A stretch of DNA of 64,000 nucleotides, taken from Nitratireductor pacificus pht-3B (GTDB lineage: Bacteria; Pseudomonadota; Alphaproteobacteria; Rhizobiales; Rhizobiaceae). The position numbers were made by a program, and so were the translations under genes. Positions 8,369 through 17,027 of this stretch are shown here, one piece after another; the first letter of the stretch is position 1, and each line of letters opens with the position of its first letter. Where the stretch lies: positions 62,001 to 126,000 of the forward strand of contig NZ_AMRM01000012.1 in the NCBI RefSeq assembly GCF_000300335.1. The letters are read 5' to 3'. The notes beneath the pieces were generated by a model. The model was not told where the DNA came from. It made no database searches and saw only the letters and a program-made list of their open reading frames with translations.

Positions 8369-9901
8369 ATGAACGTATTGAAACGCGCCGCTTTCGGCGC
8401 CGCGCTTCTGGCAGGCACCGCCTTTGCCATGCCCGCCATGGCGGCGGACCTCGGCATCGCGATGGACCAGATCTTTCAGAAGATGGATCCCCACAATTCC
8501 AACTACAATGTCGACTACGTGGCCGCGAGCGGTGTCGTCGAGCGCCTGATCGGGTTCGACCAGAACATGAAGCTCGTTCCACAGCTCGCCACGAGCTGGG
8601 AAGGCAGCGACGACGCCAAGACCTTCACCTTCAAGCTGCGCGAGGGCGTCACGTTCCATGATGGAACCCCGTTCGACGCAGCGGCGGTAAAGGCCAATTT
8701 CGACCGGCTGGCGGACCAGTCGCAGAACCTCGCCAAGAACAGCCTGTTCAAGGTGGTGGAGAGCGTCGAGACGCCGGACGACTTCACGGTCGTCCTGAAG
8801 CTGAAGGAGCCGTTCGGCGCCATGATCAACACGGTGGCGCATCCCTCCGTCGTCATCCACAGCCCCAAGGCGCTCGCGGAACTCGGCACCGGCGTCGAGA
8901 AGAAGCTGGTGGGCACCGGTCCGTTCAAGTTCAAGGAATGGGTTCCCGGCGAGCGGCTGGTCCTTGAAAAGAACGAGAACTACTGGGACAGCGGCTGGCC
9001 GAAGGTCGACAAGGTGACCTTCTTCCCCGTGACCGAGAGCGCGACCCGCGCGTCGATGCTCCTATCCGACGAAGTGCAGTTCGTTCATATCCTGCCGGCC
9101 GAGCTGTCCGAAAGGGTTCAGTCTTCCGGCGGCTACGAGGTGCTCGAGGTTCCCGGCATCACCGTCTGGACGGCATCGCTGAACATGCTCAAGGAGCATT
9201 TCAAGGATGAGCGCGTCCGGCGCGCCTTCAACCTTGCCGTCGACCAGCAGGCCTTTGTCGACGTGGTCTATTCCGGCCACGGCATCGTGCCGGATTCGCC
9301 GATCGCCCCCGACACCCGCTTCTACGAAGCCCAGGAGCCCCTGAAGACCGATGTCGAGGAAGCCCGCCGCCTGATGAAGGAAGCGGGTTACGAGGACGGG
9401 TTCGAGATCGAGATCTGGGGAACCAACAGCTCCACCGGCGTGCGCATGCTGCAGTTCCTTCAGCAGCAGCTCTCGCAGATCAACGTGCGTGCCAAGATCG
9501 TTCCGATGGAAGGCGCGACCCGGTCCGAGAAGGTCTTCTCGTCCATGGTGCCCGAGGAATCCACCTTCGACATGCTGATGGGGGGCTGGTCGCCCTCGAC
9601 CGGCGACGCCGACTGGCATCTGCGTCCGGTCTACGCGACGGAAGGCTGGATCCCCAAGATCTACAACATGGCGTTCTACTCCAACGAGACCGTGGACAAG
9701 GCCATCCAGGACGCGCTCAATACGGCCGATCCCGAGAAGCGCCAGGCCGCCTACTCCATCGCCCAGAAGCAGATCTGGAAGGACAATCCCGTCGTCTGGC
9801 TCGCCATCGAGAACAAGATGGCAGGTCGCAAGAAGGGGCTGAGCGGGGTGTTCCAGATGCCTGACGGCACCATGCAGTACAGCAAGGCCGCCTTCGAATA
9901 A
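8369..9901 (+). CDS. ABC transporter substrate-binding protein, family 5 (peptide/Opp type)
   Basis: A 510-residue periplasmic binding protein. The signal peptide is clear (MNVLKRAAFGAALLAGTAFAMPAMA, then ADLGIA). The body carries family-5 hallmarks: LVPQLATSWEGSDDAKTFTF, LREGVTFHDGTPFDAAAVKA, GTGPFKFKEW and RVRRAFNLAVDQQAFV. A strong GGGAGG ribosome-binding site precedes the ATG. It delivers substrate to the two permeases downstream; the operon's two peptidases suggest small or modified peptides. A stable hairpin follows its stop codon. Confidence 0.93.
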   Translation: MNVLKRAAFGAALLAGTAFAMPAMAADLGIAMDQIFQKMDPHNSNYNVDYVAASGVVERLIGFDQNMKLVPQLATSWEGSDDAKTFTFKLREGVTFHDGTPFDAAAVKANFDRLADQSQNLAKNSLFKVVESVETPDDFTVVLKLKEPFGAMINTVAHPSVVIHSPKALAELGTGVEKKLVGTGPFKFKEWVPGERLVLEKNENYWDSGWPKVDKVTFFPVTESATRASMLLSDEVQFVHILPAELSERVQSSGGYEVLEVPGITVWTASLNMLKEHFKDERVRRAFNLAVDQQAFVDVVYSGHGIVPDSPIAPDTRFYEAQEPLKTDVEEARRLMKEAGYEDGFEIEIWGTNSSTGVRMLQFLQQQLSQINVRAKIVPMEGATRSEKVFSSMVPEESTFDMLMGGWSPSTGDADWHLRPVYATEGWIPKIYNMAFYSNETVDKAIQDALNTADPEKRQAAYSIAQKQIWKDNPVVWLAIENKMAGRKKGLSGVFQMPDGTMQYSKAAFE

Positions 9902-9914
9902 GAACGCTCTTCAC

Positions 9915-9943
9915 GCCGGCCCGGCATGTCCTGCCGGGCCGGC
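9915..9943 (+). other. Strong intercistronic hairpin after the binding-protein gene
   Basis: A perfect 12-bp GC stem (GCCGGCCCGGCA / TGCCGGGCCGGC) with a 5-nt loop fills the gap between the binding-protein stop and the permease start. It has no T-run. It most likely protects or partly separates the upstream message so that the binding protein is made in excess over the membrane subunits. Confidence 0.6.
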
Positions 9944-9952
9944 CTCGGGATA

Positions 9953-10879
9953 ATGTCGATGCTGCACTATTTCCTGCGCAGACTGGCCGCGCTCGTGCCG
10001 GTACTGTTTCTGATCTCGATCTTCGTCTTTCTCTTCATCCACGCTTTGCCGGGTGATCCCGCACGGCTGCTCGCTGGCGAAGCGGCGACGCAGGAAGAGG
10101 TGGAGTCCGTCCGCAAGGCGCTCAAGCTCGACCGCCCGCTTCTCACGCAATATGTGGACTTCCTGAAGAACCTGGCGACCGGCGATCTGGGAACCTCCCT
10201 GCGCACCGGGGAGCCCGTCTCCGCCATGATCGCGCGCGCCTTCATGCCGACTTTCTGGCTTTCGGTCTGCGCGCTCGCCTGGTCGCTCCTGTTCGGGCTC
10301 GTGGCCGGCGTGATCTCGGCCGTCCGGCGCGGCAGCCCCGGCGATCATGCGGGAATGTTCCTGTCGGTCTCCGGCATATCGATGCCGAATTTCTGGCTTG
10401 GCCTGCTTTTGATGCAGTTCTTCTCGGTCAATCTCGGTTGGGTCGGCACCAGCGGCTTCGATGAACCCTCCGACCTGATCCTGCCTTCGATAACGCTCGG
10501 CGCGGGCGTCGCCGCCGTGATGGCGCGCTTCACGCGCTCGGCGGTCATCGACGTCGCCCGCGAGGACTTCATCCGCACCGCGCGCGCCAAGGGACTTCGC
10601 GAGAAGGTGGTCATCTGGAAGCATGCCCTGCGCAACGCCCTCATTCCGGTCGTCACCATGGCCGGCCTGCAGTTCGGCTTCCTGCTGGGCGGCTCCATCG
10701 TCGTCGAGAAGGTGTTCCGCTGGCCGGGGCTGGGCTCGCTGCTCCTCGATGCGATCAACTTCCGCGACTACGCCGTGGTGCAGGCCGAGATCATGCTCTT
10801 CTCGCTGCAATTCCTCCTGATCAATCTGGCGGTCGACATGCTTTACGGCTTCATCAACCCCGCCATCCGCTACAAATAG
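9953..10879 (+). CDS. ABC transporter permease (DppB-like)
   Basis: An inner-membrane subunit of about 308 residues. The N-terminus MLHYFLRRLAALVPVLFLISIFVFLFIHALPGDPAR is the signature of the DppB/OppB group. The cytoplasmic EAA loop that contacts the ATPase is visible (DFIRTARAKGLREKVVIWKHALRNALIPVVT). I place the start at ATG 9953, with GGGA just upstream. An earlier ATG at 9926 lies inside the 12-bp hairpin and encodes unlikely residues; ATG 9959 is an alternative. It pairs with the next gene to form the channel. Confidence 0.92.
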   Translation: MSMLHYFLRRLAALVPVLFLISIFVFLFIHALPGDPARLLAGEAATQEEVESVRKALKLDRPLLTQYVDFLKNLATGDLGTSLRTGEPVSAMIARAFMPTFWLSVCALAWSLLFGLVAGVISAVRRGSPGDHAGMFLSVSGISMPNFWLGLLLMQFFSVNLGWVGTSGFDEPSDLILPSITLGAGVAAVMARFTRSAVIDVAREDFIRTARAKGLREKVVIWKHALRNALIPVVTMAGLQFGFLLGGSIVVEKVFRWPGLGSLLLDAINFRDYAVVQAEIMLFSLQFLLINLAVDMLYGFINPAIRYK

Positions 10880-10888
10880 GTTTCGGCA

Positions 10889-11785
10889 ATGGCTCTCGCT
10901 TCCGACACATCGCCCGTCGTGCCGAAAGAGAAAACGGCACGATCGCCCTTCAGCGAGTTTCGGCGCCGCTTCGTGACGCGCCGCGCCGCGCTGGCGTCCG
11001 GGTTCTTTCTCCTGCTCATGCTGGCGATGGCGCTGATCGCCCCGTGGATCCTTCCTTTCGGTCCGGACGAGTTCGACTACCGCAACACACTCTCCGGTCC
11101 TTCGGCCCTGCACTGGGCCGGCACCGACGAGTTCGGACGCGACATCTTCGCGCGCATCCTGAACGGCGCGAAACTGTCCATGTTCATCGGCTTCCTCTCG
11201 GTCACGATCGGTGCGGTGATCGGCGTCGTCGCCGGTCTTCTCGCCGGCTATTACGGCGGCTGGCTCGATTCCATCGTGATGCGCATCTCCGACGTCCTGT
11301 TCGCCTTTCCCGGCATCCTGCTCGCCATCGGCATCGTCGCGATCCTGGGGGCCGGGCTGACCAACGTCATCATCGCCGTGGCGGTGTTCAGCGTCCCGGC
11401 TTTTGCCCGCATCGTCCGTTCCGGAACGCTCGGCCTGAAGGAAACGACCTATGTGGAGGCCGCCCGCGCGGCCGGCGCGCCCAACGCCATCATCATGTTC
11501 AGGCATATCCTGCCCGGCGTGCTGGGCGCGGTGATCGTCTACTTCACCATGCGCATCGGCACCTCCATCCTGACGGCGACCAGCCTTTCCTTCATCGGCC
11601 TCGGCGTCGAGCCCTCGGTGGCCGAGTGGGGGGCGATGCTTTCCACCGGCCGGGAATATATGCTGGCCGGAAAATGGCACCTGACCTTCTTCCCCGGTCT
11701 GGCGATCTTCCTGACGGTGCTCTGCTTCAACATACTGGGGGACGGGCTGCGGGATGCGCTCGACCCGAAACTGGACGATAACTGA
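10889..11785 (+). CDS. ABC transporter permease (DppC-like)
   Basis: A 298-residue second permease subunit. A polar N-terminus precedes the first helix, then the OppC N-domain motif (LSGPSALHWAGTDEFGRDIFARILNGAKLS) and the EAA loop (TYVEAARAAGAPNAIIMFRHILPGVLGAVIVY). The C-terminus FLTVLCFNILGDGLRDALDPK is diagnostic of the DppC group. It starts 9 bases after the DppB-like gene and completes an importer with the fused ATPase and the binding protein. Confidence 0.93.
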   Translation: MALASDTSPVVPKEKTARSPFSEFRRRFVTRRAALASGFFLLLMLAMALIAPWILPFGPDEFDYRNTLSGPSALHWAGTDEFGRDIFARILNGAKLSMFIGFLSVTIGAVIGVVAGLLAGYYGGWLDSIVMRISDVLFAFPGILLAIGIVAILGAGLTNVIIAVAVFSVPAFARIVRSGTLGLKETTYVEAARAAGAPNAIIMFRHILPGVLGAVIVYFTMRIGTSILTATSLSFIGLGVEPSVAEWGAMLSTGREYMLAGKWHLTFFPGLAIFLTVLCFNILGDGLRDALDPKLDDN

Positions 11786-11793
11786 GTCAATTC

Positions 11794-12843
11794 ATGCGAA
11801 ACACATATCTGCGAGAGGGCTGGTGGCAGATACCGACCGGCCCCGCCAACACGATTTGCGATGTCCCCGGCGTCACCGTCGGCCACGCGGCCCTGCACGA
11901 ACAGGGAGCCTGCACCGGGGTGACGGCGATCCTGCCGCATGGCGGCGATCTCTACCGCAGGCCCGTCCCGGCCGCCGCATCGATCCTCAACGGCTTCGGC
12001 AAGAGCCTTGGCCTCGTCCAGCTCATGGAGCTTGGCGAGATCGAGACGCCGATCCTGCTGACCAACACGTTCGGCGTGCCGGCCTGCGCCACGGCGCTGA
12101 TCAGGGACGCGATCGCGAAGAACCCCGGCATCGGCAGGAAGTCGGCGACGGTCAACCCGCTGGTGCTGGAATGCAATGACGGCCAGGTCAACGACATCCA
12201 GGCCCTGCATGTGGACGAGGCCCTGGCCCGCGAGGCGCTCGCGAACACCGGCACGGCCTTCGGGCAGGGCACCGTCGGCGCCGGCAGCGGAATGAAGACA
12301 TTCGGCTTCTCCGGCGGCGTCGGCTCCGCATCGCGCGGGATCGCCCTGAAGGAGGGAGCGCATTTCACGCTGGGCGCGCTCGTTCTCTCCAACTTCGGAC
12401 AGCAGTCCGACATGCGCGTCTTCGGCGACCCTGTCGCCCTGCGCAAACCCGAGACGCCGGAGGACGAGGACAAGGGCTCGATCATCATCATCCTGGCCAC
12501 CGACGCGCCGATGGAATCGCGCCAGCTGCGCAGGCTTTGCCAGCGCGGCGGCGCGGCCCTCGGCCGGCTCGGCAGCTATTTCGGGCATCAGAGCGGCGAC
12601 ATCGCCGTCGCCTTCTCCACCGCCAACGCGTTCGACCGCGACACGGCCGACACGCACCCGGCGTCACGCCTCTGCGAGAGCCGCATGAACGCCTTCTTCA
12701 AGGCCGCCGTGGAGGCGACCGAGGAAGCGATCCTGAACGCCCTCTGGCACGCCGAGCCGCATCGCGGCTATGACGGCAGCCTTCTCCCCTCCTTCCGCGA
12801 GACCATGTCGAGCCATGTGAAGGCACATGCGCATCCGGCATAG
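11794..12843 (+). CDS. P1 family peptidase (DmpA-type L-aminopeptidase/D-esterase)
   Basis: A 349-residue N-terminal-nucleophile hydrolase of the DmpA/BapA family, which removes N-terminal residues from short, often D- or beta-amino-acid-containing peptides. Recognisable blocks are GPANTICDVPGVTVGHAAL, TPILLTNTFGVPACATALI and GQGTVGAGSGMKTFGFSGG. The autoprocessing site is the Gly228-Ser229 pair in DKGSIIIILATDAPM; Ser229 would become the new N-terminal nucleophile. It is cytoplasmic (no signal peptide) and starts 8 bases after the importer genes, so it probably hydrolyses what they bring in. Confidence 0.92.
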   Translation: MRNTYLREGWWQIPTGPANTICDVPGVTVGHAALHEQGACTGVTAILPHGGDLYRRPVPAAASILNGFGKSLGLVQLMELGEIETPILLTNTFGVPACATALIRDAIAKNPGIGRKSATVNPLVLECNDGQVNDIQALHVDEALAREALANTGTAFGQGTVGAGSGMKTFGFSGGVGSASRGIALKEGAHFTLGALVLSNFGQQSDMRVFGDPVALRKPETPEDEDKGSIIIILATDAPMESRQLRRLCQRGGAALGRLGSYFGHQSGDIAVAFSTANAFDRDTADTHPASRLCESRMNAFFKAAVEATEEAILNALWHAEPHRGYDGSLLPSFRETMSSHVKAHAHPA

Positions 12844-12924
12844 CCTGGGCCGAAACGGCATTGGTCCTTCCGTGCCGGCCACCCTCATAAAGGGTCGCAA
12901 CGATCGCAGCCATCGAGGTTTGAG

Positions 12925-13854
12925 ATGAACAACACGCCTTGGGCGCTGGCCCTGCACGGCGGCGCCGGTACCATCCTGCGCAGCAAGCTCACAAAGCAGG
13001 AGGAGGCCCGCTTCCGCGAGGGGCTGGCCGACGCGCTGCGCGCCGGAACCGCCGTCCTTGAAAAGGGTGGCGCGGCCATCGACGCCGTGGAGCGCACCGT
13101 GATCGCGCTCGAGGAGAACCCGATGTTCAACGCCGGGCGCGGCTCCGTTCTGACGTCGGAGGGCGGCATCGAGATGGACGCCGCGATCATGGACGGCCGC
13201 AATCTCGATGCCGGGGCCGTGATCGGGCTGAACACGGTCCGGAACCCGATCAGCCTCGCCCGACTGGTGATGGAGAAGAACGACCATGTCGTGCTGGCGG
13301 GCAAGGGCGCGGAAGCCTTCGCGCGGGAGCGCGGCCTTCAGTCGATGCCGACCGACTGGTTCGTCACCGAGCGCCGCCGCAACCAGCTCGAGGAGGCGCG
13401 GAAGACGCAGGCTGTTTCGCTCGACCACAATGATGGAAAATACGGCACGGTCGGCGCCGTCGCGCGGGACATGGGCGGCAATCTCGCGGCCGCAACATCG
13501 ACCGGCGGGATGACCAACAAGGCGCCCGGCCGCGTCGGCGACGCCCCGCTGATCGGCGCGGGAACCTATGCCAGCAATCGTGGCTGCGCGGTGTCGGCCA
13601 CCGGGCATGGCGAGATGTTCATCCGCCTGACGGTCGCGCGCGACATCGCCGCCATGATGGAGTATCTCGGCCTCGATCTCGAGGAAGCCGTTCGCCGCAA
13701 GGTGCACGACGAGCTGCCGGCGCTCGAAGGGGCCGGGGGCCTGATCGCGGTCGGCCCCGAAGGCCTCCCGGTCCTCAGCTTCAACACGCCGGGAATGTAC
13801 CGCGCCAGCCGGTGCGCCGGAGAAAGCGAGCAGATCGCGATCTTCGAGGCCTGA
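12925..13854 (+). CDS. Isoaspartyl peptidase/L-asparaginase (plant-type Ntn hydrolase)
   Basis: A 309-residue member of the IaaA family, which cleaves beta-aspartyl (isoaspartyl) dipeptides and asparagine after self-cleavage at a threonine. The N-terminus ALALHGGAGTI, the segment VERTVIALEENPMFNAGRGSVLT and the catalytic block (GKYGTVGAVARDMGGNLAAATSTGGMTNK) are classical. Thr175 is the predicted nucleophile and new N-terminus of the beta subunit. It follows the P1 peptidase by 81 bases on the same strand, so the operon joins a peptide importer to two specialised peptidases. Confidence 0.93.
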   Translation: MNNTPWALALHGGAGTILRSKLTKQEEARFREGLADALRAGTAVLEKGGAAIDAVERTVIALEENPMFNAGRGSVLTSEGGIEMDAAIMDGRNLDAGAVIGLNTVRNPISLARLVMEKNDHVVLAGKGAEAFARERGLQSMPTDWFVTERRRNQLEEARKTQAVSLDHNDGKYGTVGAVARDMGGNLAAATSTGGMTNKAPGRVGDAPLIGAGTYASNRGCAVSATGHGEMFIRLTVARDIAAMMEYLGLDLEEAVRRKVHDELPALEGAGGLIAVGPEGLPVLSFNTPGMYRASRCAGESEQIAIFEA

Positions 13855-13888
13855 CGCATTCGCCGTCGAAGCGCCGTGCCCGCGTGGC

Positions 13889-15466
13889 TCAGGCGAAACG
13901 CTCGATGGCCTGCCAGAACTCCCTCGGATGCGATGCCGCGATGAAATGCCCGCCGCCCGGGATGACGATCAGGGAGCGGTTCTCGTCGGCGGCCGCGAAA
14001 CGCTCGAGCTCGCCCGGCTTGGTCAGAGGATCGTCCTCGCCGTGCACGAACGAGATGGGCTTCCGTGACTTGCGCGCCTCGGCCTCCCACGAATTCATCA
14101 CGAAGTCGAAATCGTTGCTCATCCCGAACACGGAGTTGCGGTAGAGGTCGGAGAACATTCCATAGGCCTGTTTCCCGGTCGCCTTGCCGTCGAGGACAGC
14201 CATGTCGACGTCGCAATTGCCGAACAGGCGGGCGAGGATCTCCCGGCCGGTACGGTGGTCGGCATAGTATTTCTGATACTGCCAGTTGACCAGCTTGAAG
14301 GTCAGCCCGTCGCGCGACAGCCGCTTCAGGCTGCCGTAGAACGCGGCGGCGCCGCCGCCATTGGACCCGCTGCCCTGCGTCAGGTTGATGGATTGCAGGA
14401 TGAGCCGCGAGACGAGGCCCGGATATCTGTTGGCGAAACGGATCGCCAGCACGGCCCCGAGCGACTGACCGAGAATGGCCACCGGACTGCCGTTCCATTC
14501 CTCTGCGATGTAACCCGCCAGGTCGGAAAGCGATTCGGAGATCATCCCGCCCTCGGCCGCCAGTTCTCCCGGCGGGCGCGATTCCAGGAAGCCGGACCGG
14601 ATCGGAACGATCAGCCGCACCCCGGCGGTGTCGAGATAGCGCGAGATGCCGACCAGGGAGATCGGGAACATCATCCCGTGGATCATGATCAGCGGTCGCC
14701 CGTCATGGGGGCCGCATTCGTAGACGCGGATCACCCGGCCGTTCGGCAGCCGCTTGACCGTCAACGTGACGTCGTCGCTCAGGTGGCGCGCCGCGAATGT
14801 CTCCGCCGGCTCTCCATGCAGCGCCTCGCTGGAACTCACGGAAAGGAGATGGACAAGCTGCGCCACCACAACGCGCACCAGGTCCCTTTGTCCCGAGCAA
14901 TGAAGCTTGGCGCTCGCGACCTTCAGATGCGCGCGCTTGGTCTCGAACGACACGCCGTCCGTCGTCGCCGCCTCGCGCAGGGCCATGCCGGCCACGAGCT
15001 GGAACACGACCCTACGTTCGGCGACGGTGAGGCCGACCCCCGGCCGCATCAGTTCGAGCACCTCGCGGAAAACCGCCTCGCTCACCATGAAACCGCGGGT
15101 CCGGCGCTCCGCCTCGCGGTCGAAATGCGACGGCGTGAACGGCAGATAGAACGCGAACCGCTTGCCGTCCGACAGCATATGGAACGCTCCGGCGAGCGCG
15201 GAAGTCCCCTTGGCTTCGCGCGCCAGCTCGTTGATGTCGGGGTCTTCCTGCGAATTGGCGACCATCCTGGTCGACTTGCCGATCATGTCGGTGATGCCGC
15301 CCCGCAGAAAGTTCCCGGCGAGGTCGTGCTCGGTCCATTTCAGGGGCAGGGAGAATTGTGCCGCGTTGTTGCGCGCCTCGAGCAGGCGAGCCTTCGCCTG
15401 CTGCGCCAAGTCGCCCGGAAGCAGCGAGAAGGCAGCGTCGAGTTCCTGGGATAGATTGTCGTCCAT
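13889..15466 (-). CDS. LuxR-type HTH domain fused to an alpha/beta hydrolase
   Basis: A 525-residue protein with two recognisable parts. Residues about 145-205 (LTVAERRVVFQLVAGMALREAATTDGVSFETKRAHLKVASAKL) match a LuxR/GerE-type helix-turn-helix. Residues about 235-525 form an alpha/beta hydrolase with oxyanion motif HGMM, nucleophile elbow GQSLGA (Ser335), acid in HGEDDP (Asp478 or 479) and His507 in GGGHF. Residues 1-140 show no clear domain. This could be a transcription factor that senses its ligand through a hydrolase fold. It diverges from the gene at 15599, which may be a target. The function is unknown. Confidence 0.82.
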   Translation of the reverse strand: MDDNLSQELDAAFSLLPGDLAQQAKARLLEARNNAAQFSLPLKWTEHDLAGNFLRGGITDMIGKSTRMVANSQEDPDINELAREAKGTSALAGAFHMLSDGKRFAFYLPFTPSHFDREAERRTRGFMVSEAVFREVLELMRPGVGLTVAERRVVFQLVAGMALREAATTDGVSFETKRAHLKVASAKLHCSGQRDLVRVVVAQLVHLLSVSSSEALHGEPAETFAARHLSDDVTLTVKRLPNGRVIRVYECGPHDGRPLIMIHGMMFPISLVGISRYLDTAGVRLIVPIRSGFLESRPPGELAAEGGMISESLSDLAGYIAEEWNGSPVAILGQSLGAVLAIRFANRYPGLVSRLILQSINLTQGSGSNGGGAAAFYGSLKRLSRDGLTFKLVNWQYQKYYADHRTGREILARLFGNCDVDMAVLDGKATGKQAYGMFSDLYRNSVFGMSNDFDFVMNSWEAEARKSRKPISFVHGEDDPLTKPGELERFAAADENRSLIVIPGGGHFIAASHPREFWQAIERFA

Positions 15467-15521
15467 ATCCTGCGCCCCACCGCTTCCATGAACTGTTTCA
15501 CACCATTAACCGGTTTCAAAT

Positions 15522-15533
15522 ACCCATCTGGGT
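15522..15533. promoter_or_regulatory. Short dyad in a divergent promoter region
   Basis: ACCCA-TC-TGGGT lies between the divergent HTH-hydrolase gene and the gene at 15599, followed by GTAGAC at 15537. A related ACCCA-GA-TGGG occurs at 18804-18814 in the next divergent intergenic region, where GTCTAC-N7-GTAGAC also occurs. The arms are only 5 bp, so chance cannot be excluded. Confidence 0.3.
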
Positions 15534-15598
15534 GATGTAGACGTCGCGCCGCGCCGCTAGCTTCCCGTCGAACTGTCTTTTCGCGCGGGGAATTTGGG

Positions 15599-17008
15599 GT
15601 GCCGCTCATGCATCAGTCTTTTCAGTCGGCCATCATGCGGATAGTGCAGGCGCCCGGGGCGGGAAGGCCTTTCCTGGCGTCGCTGGATGCGGCCGACCGC
15701 CGCAACGGCCAGACCATCGTCGTCCACGCAGCGCGTTCGGCCATGTCGAGGGAACAGGCGCGGGAGCTCCGCCGGAAGCTGGGGGCTGTGCCCGGCGGAG
15801 CCCGCGTCAGGGTGTGCAGGCATGGCGCGCACAGCCTGAGCCGGGCGAAGAGCCTCGAGGCGTTTCTCCAGCCCTTCGCCCATGACCGGATCGTGTATGA
15901 CCCGACCGGGGTGTTCGAGCGCGGAACGAGGCTGGTGGCGCTGGCGCGCGCCGTCCGGCGGGTCGGCGGCGACAGCATCAGGCACGTGCTCTGGCACTCC
16001 GCCACGGGGTCTCTGCATCTCGTGCTCAATGCGCGGCATCTCCCTGCCTCCGCCCATGACCGGTCGGCGCATCTCGCGCTGGTCGAACGCATCCTGAGGA
16101 GCGAGATCCGCAAGATCGAGGCCGCCGGCGACCAGCTGGTGAAGGCGGTCCGGATCGGCCTGCAGCCGCCGCGCCTGCCGGCCACCCCCATCGACGTTCG
16201 CTCGGTTCACAGGCCCGACACTCCTTGGACCCGCTTCGGGCGCAGGGCTTACATCGCGTTCATGGCCGCCGGCTTCGGCTTCGGCGCCGCGGCGGCCAGG
16301 GCGGATGACACGCAACACCGTGCCGTCTCAGGCTTCAACGGTGAACTCTCCGTCATGGGTGGGGTCCATGACGGAGAGGGTGCGGGCCTGGTCGAAGGCG
16401 CGATCGTCGCGCCGCTGGGCGACAGGTTCGGCACGCGCTGGGACGGCGTCGCCGGCACGATAGACGGGCAGTTTGTCGGAGGCGGCGCCGCGCACCTGTT
16501 CTGGCGCGATCCGGGCGTCGGACTGGTCGGGCTGGCCGGCGGCTATGTGCGCGCCGACGGCGCGGTGGTCGGCACCGCCCGCGAAGTGGGCATCATCGCC
16601 GCCGAAGGCGAGGTCTATTTCAACCAGCTCACGGTCGCGGCCCTCGCCGGCTACCAGTTCTCCGACCATGACGAGGGCTTTGTCGGCCGCCTCGATTTCG
16701 AATGGTACCTCACCGACGACCTGATGCTCGTCACCGGCGTGGAGACCAATCCGCAGGTCGACTGGCTGGGCCGCTTCGGCGCGGAATACCGTCCGGGCTT
16801 CGATGCCTTGCCGGGCCTGTCGCTGTTCGCCGAAGGCGCCGTCGGAACGAACGACTACAACCGCGCCTTTGCCGGCATCCGGTTCTATTTCGGCCAGTCG
16901 GAAACGCTGAAGGAGCGGCACCGCAACGACACGTTCCGCTCCCATCTGTTGCCCACGCGCATGCTGGACGGCCTGCCATCCACGGGGACCGCCGCCTACG
17001 GCGAATAG
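15599..17008 (+). CDS. Unknown protein with internal signal-like segment and beta-rich C-terminal half
   Basis: I do not recognise this 469-residue protein. Residues 1-205 are hydrophilic, mixed alpha/beta and cytoplasmic in character. Residues about 211-235 (TRFGRRAYIAFMAAGFGFGAAAARA) look exactly like an export signal with a twin-arginine-like start and an AxA end, but sit in the middle of the chain. Residues 236-445 alternate short glycine-rich and aromatic strands (GVGLVGLAGGYVRAD, GYQFSDHDEGFVGRLDFEWYL, AFAGIRFYFGQ) as in small outer-membrane barrel proteins. Start at GTG 15599 or ATG 15608. It is either a fusion or a type-II-anchored envelope protein. It diverges from the HTH-hydrolase gene and precedes polysaccharide genes. 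Confidence 0.6.
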   Translation: MPLMHQSFQSAIMRIVQAPGAGRPFLASLDAADRRNGQTIVVHAARSAMSREQARELRRKLGAVPGGARVRVCRHGAHSLSRAKSLEAFLQPFAHDRIVYDPTGVFERGTRLVALARAVRRVGGDSIRHVLWHSATGSLHLVLNARHLPASAHDRSAHLALVERILRSEIRKIEAAGDQLVKAVRIGLQPPRLPATPIDVRSVHRPDTPWTRFGRRAYIAFMAAGFGFGAAAARADDTQHRAVSGFNGELSVMGGVHDGEGAGLVEGAIVAPLGDRFGTRWDGVAGTIDGQFVGGGAAHLFWRDPGVGLVGLAGGYVRADGAVVGTAREVGIIAAEGEVYFNQLTVAALAGYQFSDHDEGFVGRLDFEWYLTDDLMLVTGVETNPQVDWLGRFGAEYRPGFDALPGLSLFAEGAVGTNDYNRAFAGIRFYFGQSETLKERHRNDTFRSHLLPTRMLDGLPSTGTAAYGE

Positions 17009-17027
17009 AGTCACATCGCTAAGGCGA

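Noticed and set aside
9926-9952. ATG at 9926 as the start of the DppB-like permease
   Set aside because: It sits in the 12-bp hairpin and adds residues unlike any permease N-terminus; ATG 9953 or 9959 gives the canonical start.
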